Of a DNA stretch of 64,000 bases, positions 1 through 10,120 are shown piece by piece; the first letter of the stretch is position 1, and every line of letters begins with the position of its first letter. Origin of the DNA: Aquilaria yunnanensis (taxonomy: Eukaryota > Streptophyta > Magnoliopsida > Malvales > Thymelaeaceae); contig CM077597.1 in NCBI GenBank assembly GCA_039654915.1, positions 93,560,001 to 93,624,000 of the forward strand. Reading direction: 5' to 3'. A model generated the notes under the pieces. The model was not told the origin of the DNA, made no database searches, and saw nothing but the letters and a program-made list of their open reading frames with translations. The translations under genes and the position numbers were made by a program.

Positions 1-469
1 AAATTTGAATTAAGTTTATTTATATTAATATTTTATTTTTTGAAAAAAATGTATTTAAAAAATTTAAATCTAAGAGTTTTTAAATAAAATTTTTTGGAAA
101 TTTTTAACAAATATTAACGCAAATAAATTTTAGTCATACTTAGGTAAAAAAATGAAGTACAAAGCAAAACAATCCCAGTGAAAATATGAATAAGCAGACA
201 TCTTACATTATTTACAGAGTTTTGGATAATTTATTAAAGATCAAGATTAAATCATTGGATCTAAAAACTGAAAGATACTATTAAATAGTTTTTTCAAAGC
301 TTTATCGTCAATCACTAACCCTAATACCAAATATCTTAACATAACTAAATAGTTTTTTTAATGGTTTTAAGTGGAGAAGTTGGTGCCCTTCAAAATAAAC
401 CTTTTTTTTGCCTAGAGGGCTATTTAAATCAAGATTGCAACTTGAGGCAATTTTCATATTAGGGGATTG

Positions 470-693
470 CAGCCTTCAGTGACCTGCCTAGTGTGTAAGT
501 TTGAGCAGGAGATTAGTAATTTGTTACTTTGGTGCCACCAAGCTGCCAAGTATGGTTTTTAATGTAGAAGACACAATTGTTCAGAACCCTTCTATGCTCT
601 TCATTGCAAAAAGGCTTGGGACGCAATACAATTAAGTTATCTTTGAGGACTCTCTGGAGTGCTAGGAACAAACCTGTATTTGATGTCAAGTAG
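470..693 (+). pseudogene. zf-RVT (LINE-type) fragment, copy I
   Basis: The plus strand encodes a decayed version of the reverse-transcriptase zinc-binding region found at the end of plant LINE-like proteins. Recognisable parts are LCSSLQKGLGRNTIK and LRTLWSARNKPVFDVK, followed by a TAG. Copies at 38088-38317 and 56727-56957 carry the same stretch; the third is the best preserved. Internal stops make it a relic. The minus-strand ORF here is a shadow. Confidence 0.6.
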
Positions 694-1106
694 CTCCATA
701 TATTGGACATATTCTCATCCATTCAGACATCTTTCTCACTATAATTTATCGTCATGCTTGCATCAATTTTGAGTTCAAAGAGGCCTGGTTTTATATTTCG
801 TAACACTACCTCATCAAATTCTTATATATACATTTTTATGATAGAACAACCCATATTTTCTCTATCAACGTAATATAACCAGAGGTGGGAGTCGAGGCAA
901 CCCGACCTAGTACCAGCCGGGACTGGGTCTGGTTCCAAGAGGACTGGGAATAGACTAGGTACATGTGGTCTTTTTCCGGGCAGTTCTTGATCGGGTTGTT
1001 GGTTTTTCGGGCTTTTAAGAGTAAAAAAATTAATTAACTTTGTATTTAATTTTTATTTTTTTAGGAAAAAACCACCTCCAGTGTAATTTTTAGTAAATAA
1101 AAAAGG
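694..1106. other. Noncoding duplicated sequence
   Basis: No gene is seen. It matches 38318-38835 in unit II, including a moderately GC-rich patch near 890-1010, and ends at the Pack-MULE insertion point. Confidence 0.6.
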
Positions 1107-2564
1107 GATAAATTCCATTTATGGTCCTTAATCTTATTGCGTTATACTAAATGGGCCCCTAATCTTCATTTTGTCCTCTTAAAGTCCTCAACCTCCCTAT
1201 TTCTATCTCAATCGTAGTTCTTCCGTCATTTTCATGGTTGACTTTGACAGAATTTTTGTGACAAATTCTAAGATTGGTCTTACATTTATCTATTCCCACT
1301 TAAATAACCCTCAAGAAAATAAATTTATCACTACAATCATCATCTCTCATCTCTTCTTCCCTTACCATCTTTGGCCGCCACATCCTTGCACATTTGTGGC
1401 AAAAACGAAAGCTCAAGGTCCTTAAGGTAGGCTTGCTACAACACCCCTCTATCCCCCTCGACAAATCCAACACCTTTGCCATCCACTTTTGCAAGATCAT
1501 TAGCTCTGATGGCTCCCACCCCATCGACACTGAAAAGAACTCTGATAACATTTGCACCTTCTGCAACAACGTAGTCTCCTTCTGTTGGTGCTCCTCCAAT
1601 GGCTCCGCTACCAACATCTGCCACTGGGCCGACGGCTTGCCCCTCAACATACACGTCTACGTGTCCCTCCTCCACTCCATTTTTGACTTCCGCGATGAAA
1701 CCCTTGTGCTCAATGAGGTCAACGACCTCCTCGAGCTCATGAAGAAAACCTAGTTTACCTTGGGAATTAATTGGCAGATCCATAATGTTTGCTTCACCTT
1801 GGTGCTCTTCAATCAACACATCTCGATGGGCCAGGTGGAGCTAGATATTTTCTATACCTCTTATGCCATGCTTGCCGGGTCTCGAACGATGCCAAGAAGC
1901 CCAACCATAAGGCATCCTACGTCAAGCTCTTGACAGTGCTGCTGAGCTCAATGCAGAATTGGGCAGAGAAGAGGTTGCTTCATTACCACGATTACTTCCA
2001 GAGAAGGTCCATTGTCGGGATCGAGAACCTTCTTCCTCTGGCCCTGTCTGCAACCAAGATTCTAGGCGATGATATGATGATAATTGAAATAAAAGGGAAC
2101 GCAAGCAGAGACATGATGGTCATTGATTTGACCAGCAATTAAGTTGATTACTACATCTGATCCTCTGTGAAGGATGCATTAAAAAATGTGAGTTAAAATT
2201 ATAAATTACAATGTGAGCTACATCCCTATGCTTCCTCCTCTGACTAGCTACAACTAGGATTCCAAGTTCACAATGCTATAGAAGAAAGATGTGGTGGCTG
2301 GAGATGGTAAAAGAGGAAGAAAGGGGGAGATAATGGTCATAGTGATAAATTTATTAGCTTAAGAGTTATTTGAGTGGGAATAAAAAATGTAAGACCATGT
2401 TGACATTTGTCACAAAAGTTTTATCAAAATTAACCATGAAAATGATAGAAGGATTACGATTGAGACATAAATAGGGAGGTTAGGGACTTTAAGAGGACAA
2501 AATGAATGTTAGGGACTCGTTTATGATGACGCGATAAAGTTAAAGACCATAAATGGAATTTACC
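1107..2564. mobile_element. Pack-MULE-like element carrying a MUN/DUF810 fragment
   Basis: The element has terminal inverted repeats of about 165 bp. The left end starts GATAAATTCCATTTATGG and the right end is its near reverse complement, ending GGAATTTACC. Flanks are TAAAAAAGG on the left and an A-rich run ending AAAAAAAGG on the right, consistent with a slipped 9-bp target duplication. The unit II copy of the region (near 38835) has no insertion, only a short A-rich site. No transposase is present; the interior is host-derived coding sequence. Long inverted repeats plus a ~9-bp duplication are typical of Mutator-like elements. Confidence 0.75.
1394..2200 (+). pseudogene. Captured MUN-domain (DUF810, PATROL1-like) gene fragment
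   Basis: The plus-strand translation resembles the C-terminal MUN/DUF810 region of plant PATROL1-type proteins, which are Munc13-related tethering factors in membrane traffic. Visible pieces are ICHWADGLPLNIHVYVSLLH, IFDFRDETLVLNEVNDLLEL and MKKT ending in TAG at 1751-1753, where the family usually has Trp. The frame continues as FTLGINWQIHNVCFTLVLFN. A frameshift near 1885 moves the reading to KLLTVLLSSMQNWAEKRLLH and LLPLALSATKILGDD, then VDYYI after a stop near 2142. It is a broken fragment inside the inverted repeats, so a captured pseudogene. The family call is from memory; that it is captured follows from the flanking structure. Confidence 0.65.
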
Positions 2565-2752
2565 TAAAAAAAAGGTCAAATGATACTTATAAAATATCGG
2601 AACAAGCCTTACATTTCAAATGGTGAAATGTTCCAAAAATTACAGAAAATAAAAACCTATGATCTACACTTAATGACATAGTTAGATCAAATACAAACTA
2701 TATGTAAGAAGGAAAAAAAATTCAAGTCTTTTAAACGAATACTACCTCATAA

Positions 2753-3600
2753 TTGGAACTCTTTTGGTCTTGCTTTCGGAGTGCTACTATGACTCAATCT
2801 CAGTTGCACATACATATTTTTGCCACCTCGGGCATCAATCTTGATCGTTTCTTTGATATCACCCATTTTCCTACACTAAACGCTGCCTCGAATGCTATTA
2901 TGGAGACTGGAATGACTAGAATCTCTTGTGCAATTATTGTCAAGATCAGAAACCTTGATTTCTTTTATTTCCACCACTCCAATATATCGATGTCGCTTAG
3001 CTTGAATGATGTATTGGGATAGTCATTAAACTCAGCCAATCCCGATGTTGTCGGTCAAGGATGCTTTAGCATTTGGAGGGCAGGTTAAATCTTGATGAGA
3101 TTGATCTCCTAAGAGGCTCAATTTAGGGAGCTTCAAATCTTACCTTCTCCGCATACTACTCACAATATAATTTGTACAAAGAATACAAGTACTTGACAGC
3201 AGTAGCAGACATAGCCAAAACATTTATATGACATATTTCTAAATAAGTATGATAAATGTCTTAAAGCAATATGGTTGTGCCAATCAATTTAACATATAGG
3301 TCAAGCAAAGAAACAACTAGAAAAATATAAGGAATATGTTTGAAATACTGAAGTCACTTAGCACGCATGGCTTCGATAGTCAGTTTAAGAAAGCTTATGT
3401 AATATTCACTAAATGAAGCAAAACTTGATGAATGGTTAGATAATAAACACCAGAGAAAAATTTAGTTAACTCGTAAAAAATTTAAACAATTCACTAGTTT
3501 TAGAACATGTTTGTAATACTTTAGTCATAAGAAATTCACAATCCATCTTCAAGTTCATGAAATGCCTCTATAAATTTGCATACGGGTATGCATCTTATAA
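2753..3600 (-). pseudogene. hAT transposase C-terminal relic, copy I
   Basis: The minus strand from about 3020 down encodes a decayed hAT dimerisation domain: DIDILEWWK, a stop, then EILVIPVSIIAFEAAFSVGK and WVISKKRSRLMPE. Higher coordinates continue the transposase core in broken frames and match the better-preserved unit II copy (39025-39850). Stops and frameshifts throughout make it non-functional. The plus-strand ORF at 2753-3022 is the shadow of this domain. Confidence 0.65.
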
Positions 3601-6149
3601 CATCAAACAAGTCAAGCTCTAGCGGGTTTCAAAATCAAAGCTGCCTCCATAAACATGAGAAAGCCATATAGGATAAGATAACACTATGCTAACATCAAAC
3701 CATGGATAGGCATAAACATGTGAAAAATAGTTACCCACCATTATTTCTACAACAAAGGAATTATGTATCTTGTAACTACATGCTACATGAGGTAAGCCTT
3801 TGAAACTAAGTCCCCTCAGCTTGCCTAAGCCCTATGCTTTAGCTTAACCTTAACCTAGAAACTCTATTGGTGGCCCTTGGTAATCTCAACATCCAACATC
3901 TTCCCAAGCTAGCATCATACTTGGATATACAAAAAATTTGTATGGCCCCCACCACTAAGCGCAACTGCCTGGTAACTACTAAATGCATAGTAGACATGCC
4001 CAACTGGTAGCAATATCCATCTAGCTTGCCATTCGCATGTCTTATTTTATCTTTAATGTGTATCATGTAACTTAGCCAAGGTTGCCACTTTGCTAGTAAC
4101 CATACACAATTGCTCCTTATGCACCGCATATGCCATTGCTACATTTGAGCTATACATTATCGCACTTCACCTTGCCCATGTCTCTTCCTCATAGCCCATA
4201 AATGCAACTCACATAAAGTAGTAGCACATCACCATAAGAGTACAAAAAGTTAAATAGCCATGAGCCCAAAAACCCAATGAGCATGACCCCAGCCTTGGTT
4301 AATTGTGGATGCTATGCATATGCCACCATATGCATTTGTTGCCCAACAACACCATGTGCCACCTAGACATATGTCTCAGCCTTACTTGTGCACCTCTTAA
4401 GTCCATTGTGAGCACCTTGCTTGCTCAACATGCCCATTGCGACACAACTCCTCCTAAGGTTCTAGCATATGCAAGGTTGCCCACACACCATCTTTCCTCA
4501 CAGCAAAGCAACTTGTAGGTCTAAAAGAGCACCCCTAGCAAATGAGTTCAATGTCCTCGTTGAACCTCTAGGAAGCATAATTCATTTTTCTGAACCCTTA
4601 GCATCTATACATCACCTAAAGTATCTAGCACCACTAGTGGTCCATGAAGGCTCTAAAGTTGCTTAAATACTTCTCCACTAAGCACTTACACTCTGAGCTT
4701 CTAATTAAACCCACAGCTTGTTCTAAACTCTTAAAACAAGCCTTTACAATGATAGCCACTTGTATAATGTTGCCCCTTTATGTTAGAAACGCCCTATAGT
4801 AGGCCTCTGTTTAGCAACTTCCCAACCCATGCAATATGCCACTTATCAATCCCATGTTTTTTTTTTCAAATATTGCAACACTTTTTTGGAACTCATGCAT
4901 GTGACACATATGTCCTTTCATTTTTTTAGGCACCTTTTGTTAGGCCCTCAAGTCACACCATCTATTGACCCAATACATCTTCTGCTTTAAGCCCACGACA
5001 TTACCAAGCACATGTGCCTTCCTTGTGCTTGAGGCACCCATTCAGTGCCCCCTTTAGCACACATTTTGCCTATAATCAAATGCATCCCTACAGCTATAAA
5101 CTTGAAGCCACCATAGCAATACTTGTAACTGACAGATAATACTTCTCAACACTCTGAGTACCTTTCCATTAGGTGCTGAAGCACACACTATGACTAAATC
5201 AACGGTTTGTAGAACTCTTAACCCACGACACATCATAACAATGTCCATTACTCAATATAACTTTAATACTAACTTGTCATAGGCCCAGAGGTTTTGCTTA
5301 CATCTAGCTCATACCCCTGTAAACATGTGATGGCGTAAAGCGATCCCTAACCCAAACAACCTCTATAAATGTGAGAAAGACAAATAGAATCAGGCAATAC
5401 CAAGCAAACATCAGGCAATGGACATGCACACACATACAAAAACCATTCCCAAAATGAGGCATGCAAGGTCTAGGTACAAGCCACATGAGGTAAGCCTCTG
5501 AAACTAAGTCTCCTTCCACTTAAGCCTCATGCTCTTGGCTCAGTCTTATCTTATACTCTCTGTGGTGGTCGATTTCTAATCTTTTCCCACTCTAACATCA
5601 CACTCAAATATGCAATAGAATATGTAATGGACAGCTGTCACCACTAGGCCCAACCACCCGTTAACCACTAATTAGATAATGGACACCCCCAACTACTAGC
5701 AACACCTTTTTAGCATACCTTTCATGTGTCCTATGCTATCTTCAACATGTATCACAGCATTCAGCCAAGTTATTAATTGTCTTACATAAGAATTCCTATA
5801 GGCCATGATCTAAGCCACCACTTCACTGGTAACTGTTTATAAGGGCTACCACAATCGCTCCTCATGCGGTCTACATCGCACAATACTGCCACAACCGTCT
5901 CTAACAAGTTTCTTATTTTACAAGCAACACCAAGACAACAACATCAAGCCATTAAAAGTAAGCTCTACATAAGTTATAATAATACATTAATTAATAGTGC
6001 TTATATTTACGTATAGTGATTATTTGTACAAATTATTTTATTCTTAAAACTTTCAACTTTAATAACTCGGAAAACTAGTTTTTTTTAATGAAAGGTAAGT
6101 ATTTTTGTATTAATATTTTTACGTAGGTAAGAAAAAAATTCATATAAAT
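3601..6149. repeat. Decayed repeat sequence shared by units I and II
   Basis: No intact gene. The sequence matches 39851-41131 plus 43727-45030; the gap in unit II is a solo LTR. Parts of 3650-3990 and 5340-5660 resemble each other, including a run reading TGAGGTAAGCCT then GAAACTAAGTC, so the block contains an old ~1.7-kb internal duplication. It may be the rest of the hAT element or another dead transposon. Confidence 0.4.
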
Positions 6150-6958
6150 CTAGGAGATTGTGGGTTCAGGTAATGTCTCTGTTTGTTGGAAGCATATTTT
6201 AAAGGTAAGAGAACATTTCTCTGACTATGTTCATGATCAAGTTTGGGATTGTGTTAAGAATAGTAAGTTTGTTACAAAACTTGCTTATTTGCAAGTGGTG
6301 AAAAATTTTGATCAAGTGAACTGGGGATCAATGATTTGGAGATCTATCCTAAAGTTCTCATTTGTTTGCTGGCGGACTATGCTAGACAGAAAACCTACTT
6401 TTGATAGATTAAGTACATGGATGTGAGTTCCTCTTTATGCCTTCTTGTTTTTGAGTTGATGAATCCAGAAATCATCTATTTTTTTAATTCCTTTTTTCCC
6501 TTTCTCTTTAGCGTGAAGCAATGTGCAAACTCAGATTGAAGGATGCTCCTAGCAAATGGAACAAGTTTTGTTACTGGTTCGTTCGTGTGGTGAAAGGTAA
6601 ATCAATAAAGTCTGCAATTTGCAGAGCCTATGTAGGTGCATTAGTTTATGTTATTTGGTAGGAACGAAATAGGAGAATTTACCACCATAGGTGTAGATCA
6701 CCGTTGGACCTTTTGAGGATTATTGAATATGATATCTCTATTAGGTTTGGGTACACATTGGATAATATATTCTAGGTTGTATTACCTGATTTTGCTTTAA
6801 ATCACAGGTTTAGGCTCTTTGTTTTTGTTTTCCTTTTTAGGGTAGGCTTTGCCTTTTTTTCTTCTTGTAGATTCCTGTCCTTCTCTTGTAAGTGCTGTTG
6901 GGATTTTCAATGGAATGAAAATGTACACCGTCCAAGGTGTTTTCTGAAAAAAAAAAAA
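6150..6958 (+). mobile_element. 5'-truncated LINE 3' end
   Basis: The plus strand encodes the end of a plant LINE-like ORF2. The zf-RVT part at 6160-6426 includes WRSILKFSFVCWRTMLDRKP. After a non-coding or broken stretch, 6510-6775 reads APSKWNKFCYWFVRVVKGKS and AYVGALVYVIW, a stop in place of one residue, then ERNRRIYHHRC. It ends in a poly(A) run at 6947-6958. The collinear unit II site near 45030 lacks the insert, so it arrived after duplication. A clean target duplication was not found. Confidence 0.7.
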
Positions 6959-7062
6959 TTAAATGGTTAATTATATTCATATAGCATTAACTCTGAAATA
7001 ATATTGGTTCTGCATTAAAAAAATTAAAAAAGAAAAAAATGTATAATAATGCCTTATTATTA

Positions 7063-7302
7063 TTATTTTTTTTTTTTGTATTCAGAATAAGGTACACAAA
7101 CATAAGGTTCAAGTAGCTATTTGTAGTACAGAAAACGCGGGAAATGCCTACTTTTTTAAAATTCAAAGGTGACGAAACTAGCATTTAATGACATTATTTG
7201 AGATTTGGTAGGGAAGCGAGAAAGGGGGAGGGGACTTGAACCTTGGTGGTGGCAAGGGCCGAATGTCTCTTAAGCCAAGTGGATACGGCTTAATTGTGGG
7301 AC
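7063..7302 (-). mobile_element. tRNA-derived SINE, copy I
   Basis: A 240-bp insert is flanked by an 18-bp perfect target duplication, AATAATGCCTTATTATTA, at 7045-7062 and 7303-7320. On the minus strand it begins with a tRNA-like head: an A-box-like part around CCACTTGGCTTAAG and a B-box-like GGTTCAAGTCC near 7230. It ends in a poly(A) tract, seen as T-run on the plus strand at 7067-7077. The same insertion is at 45151-45392, so it predates the duplication. Confidence 0.8.
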
Positions 7303-7576
7303 AATAATGCCTTATTATTAACTTGAAACAAATTGACCCAAGTTTTCACATGCTTTGATCGAATAATTAAATCTTCAACCATGATTCACTATGATTCTCA
7401 AATCAATAGCTAAACAAGTGCATAGGACTTTTTGTTTTGTTCCTAATCAAGAAGAGTTTAATGGTATTAAAATTGAAAAGTGATAGTTTTTTTTTTTATT
7501 TTTAAATATGTGAGAACTATAATATCATTAACTTGAAGACATGCGTCCTATTCATATTTTTTTTAATTCTAGGATG

Positions 7577-7840
7577 TTTTTTTTTTGTATCCAGAATCAC
7601 TTATACAAATACAAGGTTTAAGGAGGTATGAGCAAGAGCAAAGTAATATTAAATGAAACAGCAACTAGTTTTCATATAGTACAGGGGACTGGGAAAATGT
7701 CCTTTTTTTTTTTTTGGCCAACTTAATTATTATCTAATAACATTGTTTGGGATTGACGGAGGGGAAGAGTTTTGGAGCCTGAGATCATTGGGGTTTAGGA
7801 CCGACTCTCCCCTTTACCACTTAGACTGAGTGGCGGGGAC
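7577..7840 (-). mobile_element. Second, older SINE of the same family, copy I
   Basis: The left end resembles the 7063 SINE tail: a T-run, then GTATCCAGAATCAC. The right end carries a decayed tRNA-like head. Flanking AATTCTAGGATG and AATCCTGGCATG form a degenerate target duplication. A copy occupies 45658-45913. Confidence 0.55.
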
Positions 7841-9460
7841 AATCCTGGCATGTTAGTGATAAGGAAACGACACAACTAGTTTCACACAGTCAATTCTGAC
7901 TTGAAACAAGAAAACATGAGAATCACCAGCCATTGATAACAGTAACGGATAGTAGGTAAAAGGCACTTGGATAAATTATACCTAACGTAAACTCGGCTCT
8001 ATAATAGAAACAGTTGTGCATCTTCGATTTTTTGTGAAAAGAGAAAGCAAAAGGTTCAAGCGTTAGAGAAAGAGCTGTCCTAATCCTACGTTTTGGTGGT
8101 CTGAGGAGGATTTCGGGGGCTTGAAAACGGATCTCAAAAGGGTTGTATTAGGTTAAAAACATCATCAAATACTGGGTTCTCATTTTCTTGCGTGGGTCCT
8201 AAAGCTAATAGAGAAATCAATGATCATGATGTGGGGAAAAAACAATTTTACAGAAGCATCTTATTTGGTTTTTCTTCTGTGGTACCAACCAATTCCTAAA
8301 TCTTTGGATAAGTCATTCGTAAGAGGTTGTGAGGTTGGATTTGCCCACAAATCAACGGGACGAATTTTCCTTCAAATAATTTGAATTTAGTTGATGAAAA
8401 ATCTAAAGAAATTAATTAGGTAAGAAAACAATATCATTTAAATATTTATTATATTGATATAGTATTAACGTTCAAGTTTTGCATAACAAAAAAAGCAAAA
8501 ATAAAAAAATCGTATAATAATGCCTTATTATTAAATGTGTGAGAACTATAATATCATTAATTTGAAGACACGCGTCCTATTTTTTTTTTTTATTTTTGAA
8601 AACAATTAGTTTCACACAATTAATCAATTTCGGCTTGAAACAATAAAAACCTGAGCCTCACTGGCTGTTGATAACAGTAACAGAGTGTAGGCAAAAGGCA
8701 CTTGGAAAAATTACCATAACGTAATGGCGTTGGTCCAGGGGTGTTCAGTTTTTCTTAAGGTTACTTAAGGGAGATTTAGTTTAAGGACTTTGTGGTCTCT
8801 TTATTTACTGCAGTTTTGGAAGCTGAATATTTTTCATCAGCTAAGCAAATTTTATTACTAAAAGCCAGCAAGAAGCGGTAATTCATGTATAGAAACGAAG
8901 GAGTACGACCACTTGAGCACTTTGCATTGAGGCAACTTTAAAGGGAAAGTAATGGATTCGAGCATGAGTTTGCTACAGACGCATAAAGGGCCTATTCCTT
9001 TTTTCTATCCAGAAATGAGTTCGCATCTGGATGTAGTTTTATGTTTTCTGGATGATTGTTTGGATGACTTGTTTTGTAGTATCTTTCTGTAATTAGAAGT
9101 TTTGTAATCTTTTAATTACTAATAATATTTATTTTTTCCGTTAAAATAAGGCACATCCATATATTTAATTACCTGAATGCAAATTAATCTTAATATATAC
9201 AAAGTAGTATTTTTTAAAATTAATATAGTATAAGTAAAAATACTAGTACAACTTCTTAAATAAAAATCCATACAAGAAAGTTATCAATACACACAAACAT
9301 GCAAGAGATTTATTCATTCACATTCGGTAACAGTAGCTTCCAGATGTCACTGGCAGTACTTGTGATCAAACACACTCTATGGGACTCAAAACGACATCAA
9401 AGTACTTGAATTTATTGTTGGGAAGAAAGCCAAAGGAAAGAGGGTCCGGGTGGCACCAAC
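7841..9460. other. Noncoding sequence downstream of the JIP23 pseudogene
   Basis: No gene is seen. It is collinear with 45914-48054 in unit II. A segment around 8500-8700 repeats motifs of 7300-7960, so it holds a small internal duplication. A possible poly(A) signal for the JIP23 gene (AATAAA on the minus strand) is at 9411-9416. Confidence 0.55.
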
Positions 9461-9852
9461 TCAGATAAGTTTGAGGGTGGTTTTGCACTCGGTAGTGGTG
9501 CTCCCGCCGATTGTCACTTCCGCCTCAAAATATCCGTTTCTTTCCGTACATGGATTGCCGCTGTTAACCATCTTGTCCTCAACCACGCCCCAAACGTCGT
9601 TGAAGTGGTCCGTCTCGCGGATCTCAGCATAGCAGTGGTTGTTGTACCATGGCCCCCAAGGTGTAGACCAGCTCACCATGCAGTCCATGTCCCTCCCGTA
9701 GTCCACGCCCTTGGGCGGTACACGACGGCCCCCTCTGAGCCGGTCGACATCACGGCTGGTTTCTGATGGAAAAAAATGCCCCACTGGCCATTTTTAATCA
9801 TCGTCGGGTATGCCGACTCCCCAACGTGGCTGTGCCAGTCGTAGGACCTGAC
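9461..9852 (-). pseudogene. JIP23-like pseudogene, 3' part
   Basis: This is the C-terminal ~130 codons of a gene nearly identical to the intact copy at 48055-48690. It reads RSYDWHSHVGESAYP at the start and ends VTIGGSTTTECKTTLKLI. A single-base deletion near 9713 relative to the intact copy (CCCTTGGGCGG against CCCTTAAGGCGG) shifts the frame between GAVVYR and VDYGRDMDCM. Even without the retrotransposon the product would be broken. The 5-bp CTGAC at 9848-9852 is the target duplication. Confidence 0.85.
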
Positions 9853-10109
9853 TGATGGAGATTGCCCCAAAAAGAAGCAACAGAGAACACGAAGAAATTA
9901 AAGCTGCAGAATCAAGTCTGTGTATTCCTGAAAACGTAGCCCATTAAATAGGCAATACAAGAGTAGAAGCCAAATCAAACTAAACTACCTAACCTAAACC
10001 AGCTAAGAATCAGAACACAATTAACTCCTACTGCTACCGGACTCCTACGTTTATTCGAAGACTAACAAACCGAGAACACCAATGAAACAAATTCATATGA
10101 TCTTTAACA
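9853..10109 (-). repeat. Copia 3' LTR
   Basis: A 257-bp long terminal repeat. On the minus strand it starts TGTTAAAGATC and ends CTCCATCA. It pairs with 14077-14332. Confidence 0.95.
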
Positions 10110-10120
10110 CTCCCCCTTCA
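10110..10120 (-). other. Copia polypurine tract
   Basis: On the minus strand TGAAGGGGGAG sits directly before the 3' LTR. This is the expected primer site for plus-strand DNA synthesis. Confidence 0.85.

Noticed and set aside
7200..7302. tRNA gene
   Set aside because: A- and B-box-like sequence is present but there is no cloverleaf or anticodon arm; it is a SINE head with poly(A) and target duplication.
9450..9632. Plus-strand frames over the JIP23 copies (also 48044-48226, 48199-48393, 48421-48708)
   Set aside because: Shadows of the minus-strand JIP23-like coding sequence; they match each other only because the gene is duplicated.
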